Source: CAZFHA01 sp964518595
Lineage (GTDB): Bacteria; Bacillota; Clostridia; Saccharofermentanales; Saccharofermentanaceae
Assembly: GCA_964518595.1 (NCBI GenBank)
Contig: CAZFHA010000013.1
Coordinates: 1-64,000 of the forward strand
Reading direction: 5' to 3'
Length of the DNA stretch: 64,000 nucleotides
Of the stretch, positions 9,171 through 17,555 are shown piece by piece; position 1 is the first letter of the stretch, and each line of letters starts with the position of its first letter. The translations under genes and the position numbers were made by a program. The notes under the pieces were generated by a model, which was not told the DNA's origin, ran no database searches, and worked only from the letters and a program-made list of their open reading frames with translations.

Positions 9171-10175
9171 ATGGCTGTCTTAGAGAATCGAATTACACTG
9201 ACCATAGAAGATCTGGAAAGTTATTTAGGAGCGAGTAAACTTCCACGGCTAATTTTGGCTGAGGAAGATAAGTTTTTAGCTAACACAGCCCGTATTGCTG
9301 GGTCTATTTGTGCGCAGACCAGTGTGAGGGCAATTTTTATTTCCGGGCCGACCTCTTCTGGAAAAACTACCTTTACTGATCGCTTAGGTCAAAGCCTCAC
9401 GGCTTTAGGACGAAAATATTTGCGTATTTCATTGGATGATTATTATGAAGTGGATCACTTCCAGTTTGATGCCGATGGTAGGCCGGATTATGAGAGTCTT
9501 CGAACCATTGATACCGTAATGGCTGCAAGCAATATTAAGGCTTTACTGGCAGGAGAGAAGACCCTCTTGCCTGAATTTGATTTTCAAAAGCGGGAGAGAG
9601 TCTTTGGTGCTGCCAACCGAGCAGTGAAATTGCCGGAAGACGCGCTACTTTTAGTAGAGGGTTTGCACGGCTTATCGCCGACAATTTCCGGCTCTTTAAA
9701 TCGCGACCTTTGGCAAGGGATTTTTATTATGCCGTGGGGAGAGATTTTAGCGGATCGTCGGCTGCTGGACGGTAAGACAATTCGTTTGCTTCGCCGCATT
9801 AGCCGGGATTATCGAAATCGAGGAGCTCATGCTATCGCAACGATAGATTACTGGCCTATGGTGTTGGCTTCTGAACAAAATTATTTTCCAGAATATTTAG
9901 CTGAGGCTGACTATTATGTTAATTCTTTTCTGCATTACGAAAGTCTCATCACAGCACCTATGGCGCTCCGAGATATTCAAATAGCCCTTCGAGATCATGA
10001 GCAGGGACAGTTGATACCTTCGGTTTTTTTGGCTCATCATAAGCCCAATAAAGCCTATGCCGATTTACCCACTGCCTTAGTTATGGCTCGGCAATTAGCT
10101 CATGATTTGGCAAGGATTCCCAAAGCCGATGCGACGCTTGTTCCAGATAATTCCATTTTACAGGAATTCATATAG
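9171..10175 (+). CDS. Uridine kinase-like P-loop nucleoside kinase
   Basis: A 334-residue cytoplasmic kinase of the phosphoribulokinase/uridine kinase family. The P-loop GPTSSGKTT is at residues 59-67, followed by the family pattern RISLDDYYEVDHFQFDADG and a Walker B-like LLLVEGLHGLSP. Clostridial relatives often carry an N-terminal TGS-type domain of about 200 residues. That domain is absent here, leaving about 55 residues before the P-loop. The substrate is probably uridine or a related nucleoside, but this is not proven by sequence. It starts at ATG 9171 behind GAGGGGTGG. Confidence 0.8.
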   Translation: MAVLENRITLTIEDLESYLGASKLPRLILAEEDKFLANTARIAGSICAQTSVRAIFISGPTSSGKTTFTDRLGQSLTALGRKYLRISLDDYYEVDHFQFDADGRPDYESLRTIDTVMAASNIKALLAGEKTLLPEFDFQKRERVFGAANRAVKLPEDALLLVEGLHGLSPTISGSLNRDLWQGIFIMPWGEILADRRLLDGKTIRLLRRISRDYRNRGAHAIATIDYWPMVLASEQNYFPEYLAEADYYVNSFLHYESLITAPMALRDIQIALRDHEQGQLIPSVFLAHHKPNKAYADLPTALVMARQLAHDLARIPKADATLVPDNSILQEFI

Positions 10176-10193
10176 CAGAGAAAGGTAAGAAAT

Positions 10194-11120
10194 ATGCCAA
10201 TACGTATACCTAATAACTTACCGGCAACGGAAACTTTAGAGAAGGAAAATATTTTTGTGATGCCGGAGGATCGTGCCTTTCGCCAAGATATCCGGCCTTT
10301 GCGTTTACTTATTCTTAATCTGATGCCAACCAAAATTACGACGGAGACTCAGCTTTTACGTTTGCTGTCTAATTCCCCACTGCAAGTCGATGTGGAATTT
10401 CTCTACACAGCGAGTTATAAGCCTAAAAATGTTGGTATAGACCATCTGGATACTTTCTACAAAACCTTTTCCGAAGTTGAAAATAAACGTTATGATGGCA
10501 TGATTATTACTGGCGCGCCTGTAGAACAGATGGCTTTTGAAGATGTTGCTTATTGGCCGGAGCTGGTTAAAATCATGGAGTGGAGTAAAACCCATGTCTA
10601 TTCGACGCTACACATTTGCTGGGGAGCTCAAGCTGGCCTCTACTACCATTATGGAATTCCTAAGTATAATACCGCAGAAAAGGTTTTTGGTATATTTCCC
10701 CACTATTTGACCTATACTCGCCCGGTGAAGCTTTTTCGTGGCTTTGATGATGTGTTTTACGTTCCTCATTCTCGCCATACGGAGATTCGCCGGGAAGATA
10801 TTATGGCTAACTCGCATTTGCGTTTGCTTTCAGAATCAGAAGAGAGTGGTGTCTACGCTGTATCCGATTTAACCGGACGGCAGATATTTGTTACCGGTCA
10901 CTCGGAATATGATAATATTACTTTGCGTGAGGAATATACCCGTGACCGTGATAAAGGACTGCCTATTGGGGTGCCGCAGAATTATTTTCCAGAAAATGAC
11001 CCTAATAAGATTCCGCGAATGCTTTGGCGGTCGGCAGGTACTCTGCTTTTTACTAACTGGCTCAATTATTATGTATATCAGGAGACCCCTTTTGATTTGG
11101 ACGCTTTAACAGAAGCGTAA
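10194..11120 (+). CDS. metA: Homoserine O-acyltransferase MetA (predicted acetyl-CoA type)
   Basis: Activates homoserine for methionine synthesis. The 308-residue protein matches the MetA family: the nucleophile Cys142 lies in HICWGAQAGLYYH, and the catalytic His/Glu pair in VTGHSEYD. Residue 111 is Glu (GAPVEQMAFEDV). In characterised MetA proteins Glu111 goes with acetyl-CoA and Gly111 with succinyl-CoA, so I infer O-acetylhomoserine as product. No metY or metB lies nearby. It starts 18 bases after the kinase gene and 14 before nnrD. Confidence 0.93.
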   Translation: MPIRIPNNLPATETLEKENIFVMPEDRAFRQDIRPLRLLILNLMPTKITTETQLLRLLSNSPLQVDVEFLYTASYKPKNVGIDHLDTFYKTFSEVENKRYDGMIITGAPVEQMAFEDVAYWPELVKIMEWSKTHVYSTLHICWGAQAGLYYHYGIPKYNTAEKVFGIFPHYLTYTRPVKLFRGFDDVFYVPHSRHTEIRREDIMANSHLRLLSESEESGVYAVSDLTGRQIFVTGHSEYDNITLREEYTRDRDKGLPIGVPQNYFPENDPNKIPRMLWRSAGTLLFTNWLNYYVYQETPFDLDALTEA

Positions 11121-11134
11121 TTAGGGAGGTAGAG

Positions 11135-12058
11135 ATGAATCGAAATCATGAAGCTAATCTTTTAGATCAGCGCTTAGTTATGGCTATTGCACCTAAACGG
11201 GCTATTGATGGACATAAAGGTACCTTTGGTACTTTGGGTGTTTGGGCCGGTTCTAAAGGTATGGGTGGTGCGGCTTTTCTTTGTGCCAATTCCGCACTGC
11301 GTAGCGGGGTGGGCTTACTCCACCTTTGGTTGGAAAAAGATTTTCTTTGGCCGATGTTTTTAGCCCTACCGCAATTGATCTCTCATGAACTGCCGGATTC
11401 GCCGGAAGAGACCTTAGACAGCTTTGTTTCTTGGCAGCCTAAGATCTCTGCCTGGGCAGTAGGGCCTGGGCTGTTGCCCGGGGATGAGCGAGTGAAGGCC
11501 GGTCTACGTAAACTTTTGGCCATAGCACCGGCTATTGTGTTGGATGCTGGCGCTCTGAGTTGCATGGCAGAAGATCGGGAGTTTTTCCGTGAGGCTCTCA
11601 AAGATCGAATTCGCAATAATCAGATGCCTGCCATTGTAACGCCCCACCCAGGGGAGTTTGCCCGGCTACAACCGGATTATGTGGCTGTTGTTGCTAACCC
11701 AGAGGAGAATAGACGGCAAAGAATAGCGGCTGCCCGTGATTTTGCCAAAGAATGGTCGGCGATGGTGGTCTTAAAAGGTTATCAGACCGTGGTAGCAGAT
11801 CCTGAGGGAAACTGCTTTTTGAATGAAACCGGAAATAATGGTCTGGCTAAGGGTGGTTCAGGGGATGTGCTTTGCGGACTAATTGGCAGCTTTCTGGCTC
11901 AAGGTATTCCTGCCTTGCAAGCGGCTCAAGCAGGCGTATATCTCCATGGCCTGGCCGGTGATTTGGCCGCTGAAGGATTGGGACAACGTTTTATGCAACC
12001 CACAGACTTATTCGAGTATTTTTTACCGGCCTTTCGCCGCTGCGGCTGGGAGAATTAA
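11135..12058 (+). CDS. nnrD: ADP-dependent NAD(P)H-hydrate dehydratase
   Basis: Repairs hydrated NADH and NADPH using ADP. The 307-residue protein has the ribokinase-like fold with GTFGTLGVWAGSKGMGGAAF near the N terminus, TPHPGEFARL in the middle, and the nucleotide-binding signature KGGSGDVLCGLIGSFLAQG near residues 238-256. It corresponds to the C-terminal half of bifunctional Nnr. The epimerase half (NnrE) is not fused here and is not seen in the window. GGGAGG precedes ATG 11135. alr follows after 45 bases. Confidence 0.93.
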   Translation: MNRNHEANLLDQRLVMAIAPKRAIDGHKGTFGTLGVWAGSKGMGGAAFLCANSALRSGVGLLHLWLEKDFLWPMFLALPQLISHELPDSPEETLDSFVSWQPKISAWAVGPGLLPGDERVKAGLRKLLAIAPAIVLDAGALSCMAEDREFFREALKDRIRNNQMPAIVTPHPGEFARLQPDYVAVVANPEENRRQRIAAARDFAKEWSAMVVLKGYQTVVADPEGNCFLNETGNNGLAKGGSGDVLCGLIGSFLAQGIPALQAAQAGVYLHGLAGDLAAEGLGQRFMQPTDLFEYFLPAFRRCGWEN

Positions 12059-12103
12059 TTCCTTAATAAGGCGGTTTTCGATAGATTTGCAAGGAGTTTT
12101 ATC

Positions 12104-13291
12104 ATGACACAAGCTTTTCCCAATCGTTCTTGGGCTGAAATTAATTTGGATATACTAGCTCAAAACATGCAGGAAATCAGAAGAATCACAAATCCCGGAG
12201 CAGAGATCATGGCCGTTGTAAAGGCTGATGCATATGGTCACGGAGCCATCCAAACCGCTATGGTGCTGCTGGAGAATGGTGCCACCCGCTTGGCAGTCTC
12301 TATGCTTGATGAGGCGATAGAGCTCCGTAAACATGGTATTTCTGCGCCTATACTTATATTGGGGCACACCGATCCGCGAAGAATTCCTGAAATTCTGGCA
12401 TATCAGATTACCCAAACTGTTTATTTAACTGATTTTGCCCGTCAGCTTTCAACGCAGGCCGAGAGCTCGGGACAGAAAGTCAAGGTGCATATTAAGGTTG
12501 ATACAGGGATGCATCGGATTGGCTATATGGCAGATGAGGAGGCTTTTCACGAGATTCTGGCTCTAAAGGAATTGCCAGGGCTGGAAATCGAAGGTATATT
12601 TACTCATTTTGCGTCTTCCGACGAGGAAAGTCAGTCCTATGTAGAAGCCCAATTTAAAGACTTTATGACTTTTGTTCAACGGCTAGAGGCCAATGGTCTT
12701 ATCATACCGGTAAAGCATGCTTGTAATAGCGCAGCAATTTTACGATTTCCCGAAATGCATCTGGATATGGTACGGGCGGGCTTAATTATCTATGGTATGC
12801 TTCCGAAGGGGAATTATCAGCCCTATACTCCTGTTGCCCTACAAGCCGCAATGACACTGAAATCAAGCATTATTCATGTTAAAGAGCTCCCGGTAGGTGC
12901 AGCTATTAGTTACGGCCGACATTTTGTTACTTGTCGCCCCAGCCTCATTGCCACAATCCCAATTGGTTATGCTGATGGCTATTCCAGGCGCCTCTCTGAC
13001 CGGGCAGAGGTTTTAATCAATGGGCAGAGGGCAAAGATTTCGGGCAATATTTGTATGGATATGTGTATGCTTGATGTAACCGAGCTTGAGCCCACGCCTA
13101 AAATCGGCGATGAAGTTGTGTTATTTGGACATCAGAAGGTTCAAGGGAAGAATTTTATTTTGGCTATCGATGAAATTTCTGACTTACTTGACACCATAAA
13201 TTATGAAATAACTTGTTTAGTTGGGAAACGTGTACCCAGAGTTTATTTAAAAGCAGGTGAAATCGTGCACATGCACAGTCTAATCTGGTAA
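12104..13291 (+). CDS. alr: Alanine racemase
   Basis: PLP enzyme that makes D-alanine for peptidoglycan. The PLP lysine lies in AVVKADAYGHGA near residue 40 and the catalytic Tyr in AAISYGRHF in the C-terminal beta domain. NICMDMCMLDVT is the usual substrate-pocket segment. Length 395 is slightly longer than the usual 370-390. AAGGAG precedes ATG 12104. Adjacency to nnrD is common in bacteria. Confidence 0.96.
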   Translation: MTQAFPNRSWAEINLDILAQNMQEIRRITNPGAEIMAVVKADAYGHGAIQTAMVLLENGATRLAVSMLDEAIELRKHGISAPILILGHTDPRRIPEILAYQITQTVYLTDFARQLSTQAESSGQKVKVHIKVDTGMHRIGYMADEEAFHEILALKELPGLEIEGIFTHFASSDEESQSYVEAQFKDFMTFVQRLEANGLIIPVKHACNSAAILRFPEMHLDMVRAGLIIYGMLPKGNYQPYTPVALQAAMTLKSSIIHVKELPVGAAISYGRHFVTCRPSLIATIPIGYADGYSRRLSDRAEVLINGQRAKISGNICMDMCMLDVTELEPTPKIGDEVVLFGHQKVQGKNFILAIDEISDLLDTINYEITCLVGKRVPRVYLKAGEIVHMHSLIW

Positions 13292-13326
13292 AATATGAGC
13301 AAATGGAATCTGGAAAGGGGACAATC

Positions 13327-14166
13327 ATGGACAAAGACTTAGAAAAAAGAATCAAGCTTTACGCTGCCCAAATGCGTCGGATGATTATAGAAGGCATCTA
13401 TCAGGCACAGTCCGGGCATCCCGGCGGTTCATTGTCGTGTACAGACATTTTAGCTTCTCTATATGGTTACAAAATGCGTGTTAACCCGGAGCAGCCGAAG
13501 GATCCAAACAGAGATCGCTTTGTGTTATCAAAGGGACATTGTGCTCCGGCTCTATATTCAGCACTCTCACTGCGCGGTTTTTTCTCGCCCTGCGAGATTG
13601 ATGACTTACGCCGCTGTGGTGCGATGCTCCAAGGACATCCCAGCACCAGCACTTCAGGAGTAGATATGGCTACCGGGTCTTTGGGACAAGGCATAGCTAC
13701 GGCTGTAGGCATGGCTATGATGGGGAAACTGGATAAGAAAGATTATCGCGTGTACTCTGTTTTGGGTGATGGCGAACTTCAAGAAGGGCAAGTTTGGGAG
13801 GCTCTAATGGCAGCCGCTCATTATAAATTAGATAATCTTATGGCCTTTATTGACAACAATGGGCTACAAATAGATGGTGAAACCGATAAGGTTATGGGTC
13901 TGGGTTCTATTGCCGACAAAGTAAGAGCCTTTGGCTGGCAGGTAGTAGAACTTGATGGTCATGATCTGGCCGCAATTGAGAAGGCTTTTGCCATTGCGGA
14001 AGAGACCAAAGGTAAGCCTACTATGGTAGTAGCTAAGACACACAAGGGAAAAGGAGTATCTTTCATGGAAGATCAAGCCGGATGGCATGGTCAGGCTCCT
14101 AAGAAAGAACAGTATGAAGAAGCAATCAAGGAACTTGATGCGGCGATTGCTGCACTGGAGGTGTAA
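13327..14166 (+). CDS. Transketolase, N-terminal (thiamine diphosphate-binding) subunit
   Basis: N-terminal half of a split transketolase of the non-oxidative pentose phosphate pathway. The 279-residue protein has HPGGSLSCTDILASLYG and the thiamine-diphosphate motif from GDGELQEGQ to IDNNG. ATG 13327 was chosen because AAAGGGG (13314-13320) lies 6 bases upstream; ATG 13303 lacks a site. The partner subunit follows after 5 bases. Split transketolases are common in Clostridia and archaea. Confidence 0.95.
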   Translation: MDKDLEKRIKLYAAQMRRMIIEGIYQAQSGHPGGSLSCTDILASLYGYKMRVNPEQPKDPNRDRFVLSKGHCAPALYSALSLRGFFSPCEIDDLRRCGAMLQGHPSTSTSGVDMATGSLGQGIATAVGMAMMGKLDKKDYRVYSVLGDGELQEGQVWEALMAAAHYKLDNLMAFIDNNGLQIDGETDKVMGLGSIADKVRAFGWQVVELDGHDLAAIEKAFAIAEETKGKPTMVVAKTHKGKGVSFMEDQAGWHGQAPKKEQYEEAIKELDAAIAALEV

Positions 14167-14171
14167 GTAAT

Positions 14172-15113
14172 ATGGGAAAAATGGCAACCAGAGAGGCTTA
14201 TGGGCGCGCCCTGGCCGAATTTGGATCTGATGAACGCATTGTGGTTTTAGATGCGGATCTATCCAAATCTACCTATACAGTTACCTTTCAAAAGGTTTAT
14301 CCAGAACGTCACTTTAACATGGGTATTGCGGAAGGTAATATGATGTCTGTAGCTGCAGGTATGTCTACTTGTGGTAAGATTGCATTTGCGTCGACTTTTG
14401 CTATTTTTGCTGCTGAGCGAGCATTGGAACAGATTAGAAATTCTGCCTGCTATCCTAATTTAAACGTGAAGGTTTGTGCTACTCACGCCGGTATTACTGT
14501 GGGGGAAGACGGAGCCTCTCACCAGTGTGTCGAGGATTTGGCCATTATGCGGGCTCTTCCTAATATGCATGTAGTATCTCCCTGTGACGGAGCTTCTACC
14601 AGAGCGGCGATTGAGGCCGCTATTCATACCCAAGGCCCTTTCTATATTCGTTTGGGACGCTTGGCAGTAGAAGATGTTTATGGCGAGTATGGTTCTGCCA
14701 TTGATTTTACCCTTGGCAAAGCTAATACGTTGCGGAGTGGTACAGATGTTACTCTTATCGGCACGGGTCTAATGGTACAGCAGTGTTTAAAAGCCGCTGA
14801 TATTTTGGAAAAAGAGGGACTAAGTGTTCGGGTAATTGATATCCATACAATTAAGCCCATTGATGAAGAAACCATTATTAAAGCCTCGCGTGAAACCGGT
14901 GCTATTGTTACAGCTGAAGAGCATAACATTTATGGTGGTTTAGGTGGTGCGGTGGCTGAGGTTTTGACAGAACATGCTCCTTGTATCCAAAGAAGAGTTG
15001 GTATTCAGGATCGGTTTGGCCAATCAGGCAAACCGGAAGCCTTAATCGAGCTTTATCATTTGGAACCGGAGAATATTGCTGCCGCTGCACGTTTGGCGAT
15101 TAAAGCTAAATAA
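14172..15113 (+). CDS. Transketolase, C-terminal subunit
   Basis: Partner of the preceding gene, together forming an active transketolase. The 313 residues comprise the pyrimidine-binding domain, with the catalytic Glu in MGIAEGNMMSVAAGM, and the C-terminal domain (GTGLMVQQCLKAADIL; TAEEHNIYGGLGGAVAEVL). The similarity to 1-deoxyxylulose-5-phosphate synthase is only general; the split organisation and paired genes favour transketolase. A terminator follows at 15143. Confidence 0.95.
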   Translation: MGKMATREAYGRALAEFGSDERIVVLDADLSKSTYTVTFQKVYPERHFNMGIAEGNMMSVAAGMSTCGKIAFASTFAIFAAERALEQIRNSACYPNLNVKVCATHAGITVGEDGASHQCVEDLAIMRALPNMHVVSPCDGASTRAAIEAAIHTQGPFYIRLGRLAVEDVYGEYGSAIDFTLGKANTLRSGTDVTLIGTGLMVQQCLKAADILEKEGLSVRVIDIHTIKPIDEETIIKASRETGAIVTAEEHNIYGGLGGAVAEVLTEHAPCIQRRVGIQDRFGQSGKPEALIELYHLEPENIAAAARLAIKAK

Positions 15114-15142
15114 AATAAGGCGCATAAAGCTAAACAATAACT

Positions 15143-15188
15143 GAACCTCTCTCCAGAGCTATTATGCTACGGAAAGAGGTTCTTTCTT
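15143..15188 (+). terminator. Rho-independent terminator after transketolase
   Basis: GAACCTCTCTCC (15143-15154) pairs with GGAAAGAGGTTC (15171-15182), 11 of 12 positions, and is followed by TTTCTT. It lies between convergent genes; the opposite strand has a poorer U-tract. Confidence 0.8.
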
Positions 15189-15202
15189 ATGTAGAAACGT
15201 CC

Positions 15203-15847
15203 TTAGAACCGGCGGCGGACTTCCAGTGCTTGTCCTAGAATGACTGCTCTTTGATTTTCCCAATCCGCTTTCGTAAGAAATTGAGGGGGATAGGAAGCAT
15301 TGTGCGTCAGGAGTGCGACGCCATTTTTATGGGATTCGACGATATACAGACGCCCGGCATCGCCATGCAAACTCACCAAGGCGATACTATTGTTTTCTAC
15401 GTGACTCTGCCTACGAATCAAGACTAAATCTGATTCCATAATTTTAGGTAGCATCTTATCATCACTAACCCGCATGACCCAAAAGGCATTTTCAGGATGT
15501 TTGGGATTGAGATGATCTTTTTTAGCTTCATCTTTTTCAAGGAGCAGCTGTAGCATGGCAGGAGAGAATTCTTCGTATTCTTCATTTTCCTTCGCCAACT
15601 GAGAGGGCGTATTGGGATAAATTTCCCTGTGTATTGGTAGTCGTAAAGGAGAAAATGAGAGCGGATTATCATAGATTACATCTAATGAAATACCAAAAAA
15701 GGCAGATAGTTCAATGGCAATAGGAACATCAGGGTAACTTTTTCCCAGTTCCCATTTGGAAATTGAGGTTTGATCTACATGAAAACATTCGGCTAAGACT
15801 TTCTGACTTAGACCTAGTCTTTTTCGGTGATACTTTAATTCGCCCAT
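15203..15847 (-). CDS. XRE-family regulator with inactive S24-like domain (copy 1)
   Basis: A 214-residue protein: N-terminal helix-turn-helix at residues 6-60 (LSQKVLAECFHVDQTSISKW) and a C-terminal LexA/CI-like S24 domain at about 120-214. The position aligned by eye with the catalytic Ser of S24 proteases is Lys131 (SDDKMLP instead of GDSMxP), and the general-base Lys region reads RLYIVE, so both catalytic residues seem lost. It probably does not self-cleave. It is 249 bases from a close paralogue, and both share almost the same promoter. This suggests local duplication. The target genes are unknown. Confidence 0.82.
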   Translation of the reverse strand: MGELKYHRKRLGLSQKVLAECFHVDQTSISKWELGKSYPDVPIAIELSAFFGISLDVIYDNPLSFSPLRLPIHREIYPNTPSQLAKENEEYEEFSPAMLQLLLEKDEAKKDHLNPKHPENAFWVMRVSDDKMLPKIMESDLVLIRRQSHVENNSIALVSLHGDAGRLYIVESHKNGVALLTHNASYPPQFLTKADWENQRAVILGQALEVRRRF

Positions 15848-15885
15848 AGTAACCTCAAATAACTCAAATTCGAAGAGCTACTAAT

Positions 15886-15914
15886 AAATTATGACTTTAA
15901 GGCATATAAAGCAA
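15886..15914 (-). promoter_or_regulatory. Promoter of regulator copy 1, overlapping a putative operator
   Basis: On the minus strand TTGCTT (15909-15914) and TAATTT (15886-15891) are 17 bases apart. The motif AAGGCATATAAA (plus strand 15899-15910) overlaps the -35 box, and a variant AAGGCCTATAAA lies upstream at 15941-15952. The promoter block is conserved in front of copy 2. Confidence 0.5.
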
Positions 15915-16096
15915 GGCATAGGCGGTGTTTTTATTACTCTAAGGCCTATAAATCCTTATTGTGCCTGGGGAAAACCTATAAAAGGCGTCAAAGTCCTACT
16001 ATTATAAAAAATGGGGGTGTCTTTTAAAATCTAAGGAGAAATGAAAATAGATTGAATAAGCCTGCGGAAAGCCGAGACTATTTTTGTGTCGACTTC

Positions 16097-16738
16097 TTAC
16101 AGTTGCCGCCGCAGCTCCACAGCTTTGCCTAAAACCGTAGCCTTTTTTGCGTCCCACTCCCCATTAGTTAAGAAAAGAGGGGGATAAGCTGGATTATGAG
16201 ATAAAAGAGCACAGCCGTTCTCATGCCGCTCAATTCGGTATAGCTGTCCATTGGCTCCATTAAAGCTGATTAAAGCAATGTCATTGCTCTCAACGGTTTC
16301 TTGGCGCTTAATTAAAATTAAATCCTCGGGAAGAATTTTGGGTGCCATAGAATCACTTTTAATTTTAAGGAGAACAAAATTAAGTGCTAAATCTTTGTAA
16401 GACTCAGGAGTCTTTGGTAGCTCATCCGGCCCAAAATGAACAAGCAAAGTAGCCGGCGAAAACTCTTCCCATCCAAGTTCGCTCTCTGATTTAGGCGCGT
16501 ACTTGGGCGAAATTTTCTCGACTACCGGTAGGTGTAAGGGTGAAAAGGATAAAGGGTTATCATAAATTATATCCAGTGAAATGCCAAAAAAGGCTGAAAG
16601 TTCAATTGCGATTGGAACGTCGGGATAGCTTTTTCCTAATTCCCATTTAGAAATTGAGGTTTGATCCACGTGGAAACGCTCAGCCAACATTGTTTGACTA
16701 AGTGCCATTTTTTTTCGATAATTTCTCAGTTGACTCAT
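16097..16738 (-). CDS. XRE-family regulator with S24-like domain (copy 2)
   Basis: A 213-residue paralogue of the downstream regulator. Residues 24-56 are identical (DQTSISKWELGKSYPDVPIA is part of this block), while the C-terminal halves have diverged. Here the S24 nucleophile is kept (Ser130 in SDSMAP), but the position aligned with the general-base Lys is Arg168 (GQLYRIERHENG). Self-cleavage is therefore doubtful. An identical DNA-recognition helix suggests both copies bind the same sites, perhaps forming heterodimers. The start is ATG 16738 on the minus strand. Confidence 0.82.
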   Translation of the reverse strand: MSQLRNYRKKMALSQTMLAERFHVDQTSISKWELGKSYPDVPIAIELSAFFGISLDIIYDNPLSFSPLHLPVVEKISPKYAPKSESELGWEEFSPATLLVHFGPDELPKTPESYKDLALNFVLLKIKSDSMAPKILPEDLILIKRQETVESNDIALISFNGANGQLYRIERHENGCALLSHNPAYPPLFLTNGEWDAKKATVLGKAVELRRQL

Positions 16739-16777
16739 AATAACCTCAATTCACTCTTAAAATCAAAAGCTACTAAT

Positions 16778-16806
16778 AAAATATGACCTAAAGGCATATA
16801 AATCAA
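16778..16806 (-). promoter_or_regulatory. Promoter of regulator copy 2, overlapping a putative operator
   Basis: On the minus strand TTGATT (16801-16806) and TATTTT (16778-16783) are 17 bases apart. AAGGCATATAAA is at 16791-16802, in the same place relative to the promoter as in copy 1. A related element AATAGGCCTTATT lies upstream at 16831-16843. Confidence 0.5.
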
Positions 16807-16979
16807 GGTTATATCGGACAAAAAGCCATTAATAGGCCTTATTGTCATAGCGAATGATTAAGAATGAGGCTATCAAGACTTAAGAGCATATCAATAAGCC
16901 AAAAAAGCTATGAATAAGAGGCTTTCAAGAGAGATTCCCCATGGGATTCCTAAAAAATCTCCGGTTTTTCGGGTAACTA

Positions 16980-17555
16980 TCAATGACGTATAGGAGAAAG
17001 GACTTTGGCAAAAAAGCCACGATCATAGCCTGATTTCTGACTCTGAAGCAACAGATTGAAGCCTCGTCTCTGATAGAAATTTACTAAGCTTTTATTTGAA
17101 ATTGCAGTATGCAAAAATAGCCACGAGAGATTAAGGCTATAAGCTTGGTTTAAGAGACTTTCATAGAGTTGACTGCCAACCCCGCGCTGCTGGGATGCTT
17201 CAGCTACGGCAAAGCGGGTAAAATAACCCACAATGTGATCTCCAGATACATGTGGTAGGGTGAGCTGCTCTTCCGGGGTAAATTCTAGCCATGGTTTTAA
17301 TGTTAGACGGACAGCACCTAGCAAAGCTTTGCTTTTAGCTTCTTCTGCCAAAAAGTAATAGCTTTCTGAAATGGCTGCCGCCAACTCCGCTTCTTTTTCT
17401 TGTAACGCAGGCAAAAGAAGCGGAGGGATACCCACTTTTTGGGCGTAGTGCAACATAGCGGATTGGTTCAGCTCATATAGTGCAGGAATATCAGAGGGAT
17501 TTGCCAATCGCAAGGTAACTTTTTCTGCCGGTGGGCAAGGGCTAGGGCAGATCAT
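16980..17555 (-). CDS. GNAT-family N-acetyltransferase at the end of the arginine operon
   Basis: A 191-residue acetyltransferase. The acetyl-CoA-binding motif A is clear: FTRFAVAEASQQRGVGSQLY, with the Q/RxxGxG/A pattern QQRGVGS. A C-terminal FYQRRGF is the usual motif B region. The start overlaps argF by 14 bases, so translation is probably coupled. The operon lacks argJ and argA, the usual sources of N-acetylglutamate, so this GNAT could be a short N-acetylglutamate synthase. That is inference; other acetyl acceptors are possible. Confidence 0.78.
   Translation of the reverse strand: MICPSPCPPAEKVTLRLANPSDIPALYELNQSAMLHYAQKVGIPPLLLPALQEKEAELAAAISESYYFLAEEAKSKALLGAVRLTLKPWLEFTPEEQLTLPHVSGDHIVGYFTRFAVAEASQQRGVGSQLYESLLNQAYSLNLSWLFLHTAISNKSLVNFYQRRGFNLLLQSQKSGYDRGFFAKVLSPIRH

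Noticed and set aside
16040..16054. Tiny frame after AAGGAG on the plus strand between the two regulators
   Set aside because: It ends after four codons and has no other support.
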